Assembly (NCBI RefSeq): GCF_028204095.1
Contig: NZ_JAQLOH010000003.1
Coordinates: forward strand, 1-54,465
Length of the DNA: 54,465 bases
Origin: Candidatus Anaplasma sp. TIGMIC
Lineage (GTDB): Bacteria > Pseudomonadota > Alphaproteobacteria > Rickettsiales > Anaplasmataceae
Reading direction: 5' to 3'
In this document: piece after piece, positions 36,822 to 46,086 of the stretch
Position numbering within the stretch: position 1 is the stretch's first letter
Layout of the letters: each line of letters starts with the position of its first letter
The notes under the pieces: generated by a model
What the model was told of the DNA's origin: nothing
The model's database searches: none
The model's input: only the letters and a program-made list of their open reading frames with translations
Position numbers and translations under genes: made by a program

Positions 36822-39554
36822 TCAGGACAAGATCGCCGACAATATAAGCTCCTGCTCTTTGGCATGCATACTAGCATATCCCACTGCGGTTGAGGCTGAT
36901 TCAGGCCTACCCACATATGTCACAGCACCTTTCAACTTCGCAGCCTGCATGGACTCCTCTATGCGATGTCGTACAAATTGCCACCCACCCATGTTTTCGT
37001 GCTCTTCCTGGCACCACACAACACTCGCAGCAGGGTATTTAGCGAGCTCTGCAGCCAAAATATCTTTGGGGAACGGATAAAACTGCTCCAGCCGCAGAAG
37101 CGCTATATCAGCACGATCCCCCCTGGCAGCTAGCAAATCGTAGTACACCTTCCCACTACAAATGACAACCTTCTTAACAGCTGCCCCCGTACAGCGATCG
37201 ATTGCCTCTCCTATCACAGGCATAAACCTACCACTAAAATCTGACAACTTGGAAACAGCCAGCTTATGCCTCAGCAGGGACTTAGGGGTGAATACCACAA
37301 GAGGTTTTCTAAAGTCTCTGTGCAGCTGCCTACGCAACACATGGAAGTAGTTTGCCGGAGTAGTACAGTTGACAACTTGAATGTTATCACTTGCACAAAG
37401 CTGCAAATAGCGCTCAATCCGAGCCGAGCTGTGCTCAGGACCCTGCCCCTCGTAACCGTGAGGCAATAACAATACCAACCCGCTAGAACGCAGCCACTTT
37501 GTCTCTGCAGACACAATGAACTGATCTACAATAATCTGTGCTCCGTTGGCAAAGTCACCAAACTGAGCCTCCCACATTACAAGTGCGTCAGGTGAGTCCA
37601 GGCTATACCCGTACTCAAAACCCATGACTGCATATTCAGACAACGGACTGTTGAGAACTTCAAACTTTTCTTGATCCACACCAAGATTATTCAACGGAAC
37701 ATACGGAGCCCCTGTAACTTGATCGATCAACATCGCATGTCTGTGGGAGAAAGTACCCCTACCGCAATCCTGCCCAGAAAGACGAACCCGCTTCTTCTCC
37801 GCCAACAATGACGCAAAAGCCAAAGTTTCACCTGCCCCCCAGTCTATACAGCCGCTACTCATGCTCTCAAGCCTAGCATTGAGCATCGCAGAGAGCTTCT
37901 TGTCTATGGTAATGCCCGCCGGCACGCTGCATAGAGCACGCATGAGACTCACCAGCTTATCGCCATCAACACCGGTTTCAGTAAGATAGTCGTCAAACTT
38001 CCCAGGTGTAGGATACTTCAATCCCTTCCAGTATCCATCGTACCAGCAAGCTTCAGGCGGTTTATAACTAGCAACCTCCGAATAGGCAGAATCGAGCCCC
38101 GCACGGAATTGCTTGCGGAAACTCTCAATTTCTTCTTTGGAAACAACACCCTCCGCCACCAGTTTATCACCATAAGAAGTAGCAACTGTTTTGTGCTTCG
38201 CAATACGGCCATACATTAGTGGCTGGGTAAATGATGGCGCATCGCCCTCGTTGTGCCCATGGCGTCTATAGCACACAATGTCCACAACTACATCCTTCTT
38301 GAATTTGTCACGATACTCCATGGCTATCTGCATAACTTCCACAACAGACTCGGGATCATCGCCATTTACATGAAATACCGGAGCATCCACCATCTTCGCA
38401 ACATCAGAACAGTACAAGGAGGTTCTGGCACTGCTAGGGTTAGTAGTAAAGCCGACCTGATTATTCACCACAATGTGGATATAACCACACGCTGCATAAC
38501 CATCCACCCCACCTATATTGAACCCCTCAGCTACAACACCCTGCCCTATGAAAGACGCATCCCCATGTACCATGATGCCCAACACCGGAACACCTAGCCG
38601 ATCCATTTTCGCCCTTACCCTTCCCATTACAACAGGGTTCACAGCTTCCAAGTGCGATGGATTAGCTGTTAGGGTAATGTGCACATTCTTACCCATTACG
38701 TTCCTATCGTGGGAATAGCCCAAATGGTATTTCACATCTCCAGTAACATTGAGATCGCTTCTATAGGCTGTACCACCTGAAAATTCATGCAGCATAGCAA
38801 CGTAAGGTTTTTTCGTAATTTTAGTCAAAACGTTCAGCCTACCACGATGCGGCATACCGATAACAATTTCCGCTATGTCCATGCTAGGAGCCAAGGCTAT
38901 AGCCTTCTCAAGCGCGACAATAAGCGTATCCCCACCCTCAACCGAAAACCTCTTGTAACCGGGATACCTCACATGCAAAAACTGCTCAAACATCTCAGTT
39001 TCGTGCAAATGGTTCAGAATCTCCTTTTTTTCATCAGCAGAGATTTTGTTGCGAGCACTTTCTATCCTGTCCTGGAGCCACATACGCCTTTCATCCGAGT
39101 GTATGTGCATGTATTCAAACCCGATATTTCTGCAGTATGTGTCCATCAATTTCTGCAGCAGTTTATCCACAGAGAACCCTGCTTTAGGCCACAGCGCGCT
39201 ATCCCCCCGCGGATCAATAAGGGTAAGATACCTCTCATAGTCGATGTTGGTCCTCTCTGCCATTTTTAGAGGATCTAAATCAGCCGAAGCATGTCCATAA
39301 GATCTAAAAAAGTTCATTAATCCCAGAACACGATACAGCTCGTCAGCATCATCTCCGTGAGATTTGGGATGTTTTTTTTCTGCCACTGAGGCATCCTCAG
39401 CGCGTTCTTTAATGCGAGAAAAAAGCTGCCCCCAGCCCTCTGGAAGCTCGGCGCTACCCTGCTCATGCTCACCATACATCTCTTCAACAAAAAGCGCATT
39501 ATCACCGACTAAACAGCCTTCCTCGTCTAATCTTCCGTAAGACACCCGAACCAC
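36822..39554 (-). CDS. sucA: 2-oxoglutarate dehydrogenase E1 component
   Basis: SucA is the thiamine-diphosphate enzyme that decarboxylates 2-oxoglutarate in the TCA cycle. The protein has 910 residues, close to normal. Motifs: N-terminal NALFVEEMYGEHEQG, the E1 core RFSVEGGDTLIVAL, IGMPHRGRLNVLTKI, VKYHLGYSHDRNV, HITLTANPSHLEAVNPVVMG, HGDASFIGQGVVAEG, NNQVGFTTNP, HVNGDDPESVV and YRRHGHNEGDAPSFTQPLMY. The GDxxF thiamine element and the transketolase-like C-terminal domain (GQDCGRGTFSHRHAML, LVMWEAQFGDFANGAQ, HGYEGQGPEHSSARIERYLQL) are intact. The start is GTG 39554, directly after an in-frame stop. The gene lies opposite to and between the GTA genes; sucB is not in the window. Confidence 0.97.
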   Translation of the reverse strand: MVRVSYGRLDEEGCLVGDNALFVEEMYGEHEQGSAELPEGWGQLFSRIKERAEDASVAEKKHPKSHGDDADELYRVLGLMNFFRSYGHASADLDPLKMAERTNIDYERYLTLIDPRGDSALWPKAGFSVDKLLQKLMDTYCRNIGFEYMHIHSDERRMWLQDRIESARNKISADEKKEILNHLHETEMFEQFLHVRYPGYKRFSVEGGDTLIVALEKAIALAPSMDIAEIVIGMPHRGRLNVLTKITKKPYVAMLHEFSGGTAYRSDLNVTGDVKYHLGYSHDRNVMGKNVHITLTANPSHLEAVNPVVMGRVRAKMDRLGVPVLGIMVHGDASFIGQGVVAEGFNIGGVDGYAACGYIHIVVNNQVGFTTNPSSARTSLYCSDVAKMVDAPVFHVNGDDPESVVEVMQIAMEYRDKFKKDVVVDIVCYRRHGHNEGDAPSFTQPLMYGRIAKHKTVATSYGDKLVAEGVVSKEEIESFRKQFRAGLDSAYSEVASYKPPEACWYDGYWKGLKYPTPGKFDDYLTETGVDGDKLVSLMRALCSVPAGITIDKKLSAMLNARLESMSSGCIDWGAGETLAFASLLAEKKRVRLSGQDCGRGTFSHRHAMLIDQVTGAPYVPLNNLGVDQEKFEVLNSPLSEYAVMGFEYGYSLDSPDALVMWEAQFGDFANGAQIIVDQFIVSAETKWLRSSGLVLLLPHGYEGQGPEHSSARIERYLQLCASDNIQVVNCTTPANYFHVLRRQLHRDFRKPLVVFTPKSLLRHKLAVSKLSDFSGRFMPVIGEAIDRCTGAAVKKVVICSGKVYYDLLAARGDRADIALLRLEQFYPFPKDILAAELAKYPAASVVWCQEEHENMGGWQFVRHRIEESMQAAKLKGAVTYVGRPESASTAVGYASMHAKEQELILSAILS

Positions 39555-39606
39555 CTAAATTGCACCGATATACCATGTCTTCCCAACACAAAGACACGTT
39601 GCCCGC

Positions 39607-39634
39607 ATTCTAGCACTTTTTACATTAGTATCAA
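39607..39634 (-). promoter_or_regulatory. Promoter of sucA
   Basis: On the - strand: TTGATA (39634-39629), a 16-base spacer, TAGAAT (39612-39607). Transcription would start near 39600, giving a leader of about 46 bases. Confidence 0.55.
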
Positions 39635-39766
39635 AGCTATCATAGTACCCCAAGATACCTATAACATTTTGCTTACGCTACAGCGTATGGTTTTCTATCC
39701 TGATAGTAACATGCTGCAGACTTTCTTGAGCCTCTGTAGGGTAATTTAAGCAATGAATGTAACTGT

Positions 39767-40618
39767 ATGAAAGCTATACCTGATGCACTTTTGTCTCATC
39801 TATCCAAAGATGTCACAACAGTTGCCTTCTGCTTCAAGATGACATTGAAAGACTCTAGCGTCGTGTGCTTTACCAACTGCGACGTCGATTTAACAATAGG
39901 TGGTCTAATTTACAGATCAAATACCAGTGCAAAAATAAAACTAGTACATTTTAGTAAGTGGAACAGTACGGCACACATTGAATGTATGCACACTCGCTAT
40001 ACCATAACTGCAGACAGCGCACACAGGGGTTTGTATAACTCAGCACAAATAGAAATATTTTTGGTAAATTACGCGGACACCTCAAAAGGCGCTATCACGC
40101 TATTTCGTGGAACAGTTGGCGAAATAAAACTCTGCAATGGCGTATTCAGCGCCCAACTCCACGGCCTGACGTTAACGCTGTCGAACAAAGTGGGAGATCT
40201 ATTCTCCCCACAGTGCAGAGCACAATTCTGCGATAGCGCCTGCAAGTTAAACGCAGAGAGATTTACTTTTCGCGGATCGGCTTTCAAGGTTTTGGAAGAC
40301 TACAAAGCATTCGAAAGCGAGGTTAAAGTGGGAAAAGTAAACTACTTCAAATATGGAGTGCTAACCTTTCTAACCGGGAGAAATAAGAAAATACCGCTAA
40401 CTGTACTTGCAAATACCCAAAATGCCATATGCCTAGCTGAATGCACGCCTTACCCCATACAAGTAGGCGATAACTACTCCTTATTAGCAGGCTGCGATAA
40501 AAACTTCCACACTTGCGTTAAAAAATTCGAAAATGCAAAAAACTTTAGAGGTGAACCACATGTACCAGATTTGCATACTGTATACGCGCATACAACAGGA
40601 GTGCCTGATGATCAGTAA
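39767..40618 (+). CDS. DUF2163 (BR0599-type) phage/GTA tail hub protein, gp13-like
   Basis: The 283-residue protein follows the DUF2163/BR0599 family, which in the Rhodobacter GTA is the tail hub protein gp13 and is related to lambda gpL. Matching segments: ALLSHLSKDVTTVAFCFKM, VCFTNCDVDLTIGGLIYR, YNSAQIEIFLVNYADTSKGAITLFRGTVGEI, LHGLTLTLSNKVGDLFSPQCRAQF and DNYSLLAGCDKNFHTCVKKFENAKNFRGEPHVP. The four cysteines expected to hold the Fe-S cluster of this family are present at 150, 159, 243 and 250, with an extra Cys155. The length is close to the family norm, and the frame is intact. It starts at ATG 39767, 212 bases from and divergent to sucA. Upstream gp12 is absent. Confidence 0.88.
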   Translation: MKAIPDALLSHLSKDVTTVAFCFKMTLKDSSVVCFTNCDVDLTIGGLIYRSNTSAKIKLVHFSKWNSTAHIECMHTRYTITADSAHRGLYNSAQIEIFLVNYADTSKGAITLFRGTVGEIKLCNGVFSAQLHGLTLTLSNKVGDLFSPQCRAQFCDSACKLNAERFTFRGSAFKVLEDYKAFESEVKVGKVNYFKYGVLTFLTGRNKKIPLTVLANTQNAICLAECTPYPIQVGDNYSLLAGCDKNFHTCVKKFENAKNFRGEPHVPDLHTVYAHTTGVPDDQ

Positions 40619-40657
40619 CACTGCATAACAAGCTGTGGCGTACTTTTCTCATAACCT

Positions 40658-41270
40658 ATGAACTACGCATTTACCGTCATTCCAGATCGCAACATTGAAA
40701 AAGTAATAGGGCTTGAAGTACTGGATGCGTGGTATGGCAGTCCAGTAGCTCAATGTGCCGTGCACAATCTATTCAGGTCTTCGTGTAGCTGCTATTGATG
40801 AGTGTTTGTATAATTACTTGCAATAAGAATCGCAAGAGTTACGTCAGCTCACCGAAGCTACAGAAATTTGTTGATGAAGAGCTCCTGACACGCCAAAAAG
40901 ATAACACCCGTAAACGGTGCGTTAGATGTTACAGTCGGGTACCGTAGGCAGTCCATATGTGAAAGAAAAATTCTCACTTGGGAAAGCCGATAGTCAGGTG
41001 AGCATTATGCCTTCAGCATAGATAACGACAGTGCGTAAAAAACCCTCTCGTAGGCAGATTAAGTGTAATATCTAGTAAAAACTGCTAGAGATTCCTGTAA
41101 TCACAAATAAAGCATCTAGAGTTCGGCAATATTTACCGGGACGCCATACCATAAAACACTATGGATTCATCATCAAACGAAAATGTAGATACGCCACAAG
41201 TGTCGCACTGGGAAAAATCCGCTTATGCAATATGCGTAGTAGGGGCCATATCTCTGTGTACACAGTAGTC
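40658..41270 (+). pseudogene. Possible remnants of a GTA gp14 NlpC/P60 peptidase gene
   Basis: In GTA clusters gp14, a small cell-wall peptidase, sits between gp13 and gp15. Directly after the gp13-like gene, ATG 40658 opens 46 codons reading EVLDAWYGSPVAQ and then SSCSCY. The W-x-G-[S/T]-P and C-x-C arrangement resembles the start of gp14 (W-I-G-T-P ... G-C-D-C). Further on, near 41150, one frame reads TIKHYGFII, like the second motif K-H-x-G-I-L with the catalytic His. Stops and frame changes lie between. The spacing is wider than in gp14, so this is a suggestion rather than a firm call. Confidence 0.3.
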
Positions 41271-41467
41271 TAACCCCGCATTCATTAAATGCTGCAACGT
41301 ACGTCGATACAATGCAAAGTGGCTCTGTGTAGAACACGTAGTTCCCGGACACAGTGCGGGCGAATGTAAAATGTAATTACTTACGTTGCATGAGCTATAC
41401 AATTATGCGGCATGTACTTTTGAACGTAGCGTGTCATGCTTTGCGCAAAACAGTTTGAGGCACAGTC

Positions 41468-42207
41468 TATGAACGTGATACCCTGTATAAATTGCGCTCC
41501 TTGATCTGCGAAAAGGTGCGTATTGTCTGGGAATTACTGACTTTCTCTAACATGCCAGACAAATTTGCATCGAGAATGGGTCAAATTAGTATTCTACGTC
41601 TCACTGCTCCGGATATTACAGCCTTGATCCCGTGCGTAAGCATCGCATCCACTATAATCGGCAACCTCCGATATCCTTTTTCGCACCCGACAAGTTAGAA
41701 CGCCGATATACCAGAAAAATCGCTCACAAAGCCATTGTCATCACCACCAGATAGCGCGTGCTTTTGAGCCTGATACATATACCAAACTGGAACCACGCAA
41801 CATTTTCACATAGCTATCTTTGACCAAGAGTCTTCGAACATAGCGGCTACTCCTTAACAGCTACCTTTCCTGCAAATACCGTCACGCCATATGTAGAAAG
41901 TGTTGGGCAACACCATAAATGCAGAGCCGGTAACAATCCTATATCACGCACTCTACCCTTCATCTACGCAGCAATATGGGAGAAAGAAAACTGTAGCTAC
42001 AAAAGGCGCAATATCTGCAAGCCCTGCAGACATTTCGCACTTAACAGGTAATGGTAGGTGCCACTCATGCGCGGCTAAAGCCATGATATACTCTCCATAC
42101 CTACCTAATTTAAGAGAAACTATGAGCCCTAGAAAAACTATCTTATAAGCATACGTTGCAGTAAATCTCGTTCGAGCCATGCTTGGCCTCAGCAATTGCA
42201 CACACAA
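41468..42207 (-). pseudogene. Possible decayed gene of unknown family
   Basis: One - strand frame reads, with interruptions, from MARTRFTATYAYKIVF and a hydrophobic stretch (PFVATVFFLPYCC) through KHALSGGDDNGFVSDFSGI to GCEKGYRRLPIIVDAMLTHG and ANLSGMLEKVSNSQTI. The composition looks like former protein, but about seven stops interrupt it, and I cannot name a family. Chance is not excluded. Confidence 0.2.
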
Positions 42208-42464
42208 AAATAACTCACATACTCTGTGGCGGTATGCGTTGGAAGAATTACCTTCAAGTCATGAAACGTTTCTGTATCCGTAGGGATAGCCCTGCTTAAC
42301 CTGCGTTGTGACGAGAGGAAAAACTCACTTTACATACTGTCATCAAGGGTCGGCTGCGCGGACATAATGGCACGTATTTGCTCAGCTATTAGTGAACTAC
42401 GGTGTACCATCACTAATCCGGGTAAATCACGCCTTCAACTCTATAAATGCACATTTGAAAACAT

Positions 42465-42470
42465 AAGGAG
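42465..42470 (+). promoter_or_regulatory. Strong ribosome binding site of the gp15-like gene
   Basis: AAGGAG lies five bases before ATG 42476. Keeping a consensus site suggests that the gene is still translated. Confidence 0.7.
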
Positions 42471-42475
42471 AATAC

Positions 42476-45091
42476 ATGTCAACTCTGCTATCTACCATTG
42501 CAAGCGTAATAGAAAAAAACGTGGAAAATCTGATTACCAAGCCCTTAGAATCAGCACTTGGCGCCGTTGTTGGCAAAGAGATAGCAAAACTTTTATTCCA
42601 TAAAAAGCAAGGATTACCAGAATACTATCCAAATAATCGCAGTGAACTCCTATCTTCTTCCGTGTATGGTATGACAATACCAAAAGTATACGGCACCATA
42701 AAAGTCGAAGGCAGAATAATATGGGCACAGCCTATAAAACACCATCAACACCATGAAGTATCATATGACGGAACATCAGAGCCGAAACACAAACTGAAAA
42801 TAAGCCATAGTGCAACATTGGCTGTATCTATCTGCGCTGGACCAATACATGAAGTATCGAAAATATGGGCAGACAACAAGCCTCTCAATATGAATACACT
42901 ACGGTATCGTCTATACAATGGAACAGAAACTCAAGAACCCGATAAACTACTAGAAGAATACGAAGGGAATGCCCCTGCATACCGGGGAATAGCGTACATG
43001 GTCATCGAGGGAATGCCGCTTACAAACTATAACAACAGGATGCCTAACTTCGTCTTCGAGGTAACCTCTTACCCCGAAGGATTCTTGCAAAACCACGTGT
43101 CGCAAAAAATCAATGCGATACATGTTACAGGAAACGGAGAATTTACGTATGACACCACAGTTCAAACGCGCGTGAATACTTTGAACATAGATGGCAAAAA
43201 AATACCTCACGGAATAGCATCAAAAATCAATGGAGCACACGGCAAGTCAAGCGCTATCGCGGGGTTAGACTCGCTGCGCAATACATTGCCTAATATCAGA
43301 TGGATTGCAGTTACTGTATATTGGTTTGCATCACATTCTGACATAGAAGAAAGCATCATAAGGCCCGGAACCATTTACGATGAGAGTGTAAAAACAGTAC
43401 CTGATAGTTGGCAAGTAGCTCACTATACGGCGGCAAACGCTTTCTCAATACCGTATGAAGATGGGAAGCCTAAGTATGAGGGCACAGTAGGCGATATTTC
43501 TCTTAAAAGATTTTTGTCGGAGCTGCGAGCTCGGAAATATAAAATCATGCTCCAAGTAAAACTGATAGTAACATCCAAGAATGGTACGAAAATCACTTGT
43601 GGAGCTGAAAGCGCCAGCGCCGCAAGCCATATATATAGGTTCTTCATCCGGCAGTACCAACCATTTGTGAAGCACTACTGTACCCTTGCGAAAAACATGA
43701 TCGACGCGTTCGTTATAGCAAGTGGCATGAGCGAACTCACAGGAATAAAGGATGTAAATAACAAATACCCGGCAGTAGAAGCACTAAAACAACTGGCGGA
43801 AATGACAAAAAATACTCTTGGTACGGATGTGGTTGTGACCTACGCTGCCGATTACGAAGAATACCATTCACACAACGGAATATACAATATGGACGAGCTA
43901 TGGGCTTCCAGCAGCATAGATGTCATTGGCATAAATGCGTACTTTCCCCTATTGCATACAGGGCAGTGCTACGACGAACTTAGCGTGGAAAGCGTGTCAC
44001 AACTATGGAAATCTGGGGAAGGTTACAGATACTTTTACTCAGATCCTGCAAACAAAACCACGCGTGAAAGATATCAAAACCAGAGTTTTGCGTGGAAAAA
44101 TATCCCATACTGGTGGAGAACAAAACATGCATCCAAAGGCAACTCTTCGGGTACTCAGTGGAAGCCTCGCAGCAAAAGAATTTGGTTCATAGAGTACGGG
44201 TTTAGAAGTGTAACGCAGGATAAAAGTTTTGCCGAAATCTCAGCAAACCACCCTACTCAAGAAGATCGCACATTATACACTGCTAGTTATGCGGCGCAAA
44301 AAATCGCCATTGAGGGTACACTCAAAGCTTGGAATACGAGCAAAATGGTTGAGGTAATGTTCCTGTATTCATGGGACATAAACCATGCGCAGATTCCCAC
44401 GGATGCCCTTGAGTACAAAAAATGGCAATACAGCCATTGTGTGAATAACAAACTTACTCTAATCACCCTTACTTCCATAATTCAGGATGCTCTAAAGAAC
44501 GCCGGAATAGTAGGAACAGTGCGAGTATCAGAAAATGTACATGAAGCAATTTTGGGCTATGCAATAACAAGAAACTTGTCAGTGCAAGATTTAATTTCAG
44601 AACTGCAAACTGTCTATTCCTTTGACTTAAGGGAAAGCGACGGGCAACTAGTAATAGCACATGAAAACCCCGAAAGTGTCGTCACAATCACTGCAAGTGA
44701 TATTGGAAAAGGAAGTTGCACCACAACATACGAACCAGACAGTATGGACTCTACGCAAGCCCTGGCATACCTGAGCATGAAGTTTGACTACCAAACAAGA
44801 TTGCAAAAATACAGAACTTATCAGCAGTCTCATGGAACAGATATTACTCTTATACCCTTAGTGCTTGACGACGAACAGGCAGAAAAGGTTGTGAACCAAA
44901 TGCATAACCGTACTATCGCACAAAAAACTATCTACGAGATATCCTTGCCTATAAAACATCTGCAGCTGGACGTAGGAGATGTAGTTCTGTTAAAGGATCT
45001 TGGTCATGCCATAAAAATAACAGACATTACAGTCAGTGACTTTCTCATAAACGTCAGAGGGCACAGGTGCCCAATTAGGCATCTTCAATAA
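42476..45091 (+). CDS. GTA gp15-like tail/host-recognition protein with TIM-barrel domain
   Basis: The 871-residue protein follows GTA gp15, the large baseplate protein. After an N-terminal tail-assembly part (SSSVYGMTIPKVYGTIKVEGRIIWA, GPIHEVSKIWADNKPL), the GTA TIM-barrel-like domain spans about 265-620: IRWIAVTVYWFASHS, KIMLQVKLIV, DAFVIASGMSEL, SSIDVIGINAYFPL, GEGYRYFYSDPANKTTRER, AWKNIPYWWRTKH and KRIWFIEYGFRS. A phage-tail_3-like domain follows (residues about 660-860, FDLRESDGQLVIAHENP to LDVGDVVLLKDLGHAIKITDI). It ends there, while gp15 proteins usually run to about 1,300 residues, so the C-terminal receptor-facing part is missing. The start has a consensus AAGGAG. The barrel resembles glycoside hydrolases; the exact activity is unknown. 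Confidence 0.88.
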   Translation: MSTLLSTIASVIEKNVENLITKPLESALGAVVGKEIAKLLFHKKQGLPEYYPNNRSELLSSSVYGMTIPKVYGTIKVEGRIIWAQPIKHHQHHEVSYDGTSEPKHKLKISHSATLAVSICAGPIHEVSKIWADNKPLNMNTLRYRLYNGTETQEPDKLLEEYEGNAPAYRGIAYMVIEGMPLTNYNNRMPNFVFEVTSYPEGFLQNHVSQKINAIHVTGNGEFTYDTTVQTRVNTLNIDGKKIPHGIASKINGAHGKSSAIAGLDSLRNTLPNIRWIAVTVYWFASHSDIEESIIRPGTIYDESVKTVPDSWQVAHYTAANAFSIPYEDGKPKYEGTVGDISLKRFLSELRARKYKIMLQVKLIVTSKNGTKITCGAESASAASHIYRFFIRQYQPFVKHYCTLAKNMIDAFVIASGMSELTGIKDVNNKYPAVEALKQLAEMTKNTLGTDVVVTYAADYEEYHSHNGIYNMDELWASSSIDVIGINAYFPLLHTGQCYDELSVESVSQLWKSGEGYRYFYSDPANKTTRERYQNQSFAWKNIPYWWRTKHASKGNSSGTQWKPRSKRIWFIEYGFRSVTQDKSFAEISANHPTQEDRTLYTASYAAQKIAIEGTLKAWNTSKMVEVMFLYSWDINHAQIPTDALEYKKWQYSHCVNNKLTLITLTSIIQDALKNAGIVGTVRVSENVHEAILGYAITRNLSVQDLISELQTVYSFDLRESDGQLVIAHENPESVVTITASDIGKGSCTTTYEPDSMDSTQALAYLSMKFDYQTRLQKYRTYQQSHGTDITLIPLVLDDEQAEKVVNQMHNRTIAQKTIYEISLPIKHLQLDVGDVVLLKDLGHAIKITDITVSDFLINVRGHRCPIRHLQ

Positions 45092-45134
45092 GGACAACTT
45101 TAACGGGCCGCAATACCCTGAACGCAATTCTGCA

Positions 45135-45395
45135 GTGCCAAAACCTAAAGAAAGCTCAAAGAGTACATATCATTCCGACACAGCAAAATCATGCGGACCG
45201 ATTCCTGCTCCTAATAAGCCTAAATGGCCTATAAAATGCACGGCGCCCGGTATAATACGAGCTCTTGCCGGAGTGAAAATGACCCCACTCCAACATAACA
45301 GCCACATTGTGTTCGCACTAAGAATGTACCATACAGCCTCGTACAAAGAAGGCACCATAATCACAAAAGCTCAGCACTGGTATCCAGACCTGTAG
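45135..45395 (+). CDS. Small ORF after the gp15-like gene, unknown
   Basis: A GTG-started frame of 86 codons begins 43 bases after the gp15-like stop. It reads VPKPKESSKSTYHSDTAKSC and ends HYWYPDL-like (AQHWYPDL). I recognise no family. It lacks a clear ribosome binding site. After its stop the next frame stays open for about 70 codons (to 45594), including TAHINVYPTPEGHICLATQH. Both may be remains of the missing gp15 C-terminal part or chance open frames. Confidence 0.3.
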   Translation: MPKPKESSKSTYHSDTAKSCGPIPAPNKPKWPIKCTAPGIIRALAGVKMTPLQHNSHIVFALRMYHTASYKEGTIITKAQHWYPDL

Positions 45396-46086
45396 CCACC
45401 ATAGTAGATCTACAATAACTGCGTATACGCCGTCGTTACACAACAAGGAGGCTACACACATTTTTACTACTGCGCACATCAATGTGTACCCCACACCGGA
45501 AGGACATATTTGCTTAGCAACTCAGCATAGTTGTATCACCCATACAGCCTTGAATCCTACAACACTGCAGAGATTAAGTCATGGGAAGGCATAAACAATA
45601 CGGCTCAAGTGCCTTATTACCCATTTTCAGCAGACACTTGGGATTGAAATTTTGCTAAGTATATGAATTTTAAGACTGCACAACGCAAATGCACTATTAA
45701 TAAACGCGATGCACATGTCACATATTTATATAACTACTTTAATTTTTGCTATAAACTTATTCTATTTCTATAGTTAGAATCACTGTAACTTACAATGCCA
45801 ACATATATTAAGTAAAGTGAGTAAGTAGAATCATAGCGGACAGGCACGCGGTGTTACCGGATCTTCAGGCAGCTCCCATGCATGATGCAACATTCCTGAA
45901 TTTGCTAGCACAACGGGTATGGCATCAATTTTTAGCGCAGTATACAGCGTGCCATTACTGCGTTCACCGCATTAATAGCGACAAGAGGTTTGTGTTTTAT
46001 GCACCAAATCTATGCGTCCATCTTGAGATCATGCCGAGTTTCCTGCAGGCAGAGCCCTTTCAAACCTACTGGCAACTCTGGATATC
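45396..46086. other. Gap between the GTA region and the second MFS gene
   Basis: About 690 AT-rich bases with convergent flanks. Apart from the open frame noted with the preceding ORF, a 79-codon frame at 45851-46090 has no family resemblance. Confidence 0.4.

Larger units (their letters stand above)
41271..42475. other. Non-coding or decayed region before the gp15-like gene
   Basis: No intact gene. The - strand from 42207 to 41468 reads as protein-like text in one frame interrupted by about seven stops (listed separately). The last 50 bases carry TATAAA (42442-42447) and the ribosome binding site for the next gene. Confidence 0.4.

Noticed and set aside
34991-45091. Active prophage
   Set aside because: No integrase, att repeats, terminase, portal, lysis or replication genes are present, and sucA and decayed sequence separate the structural genes.
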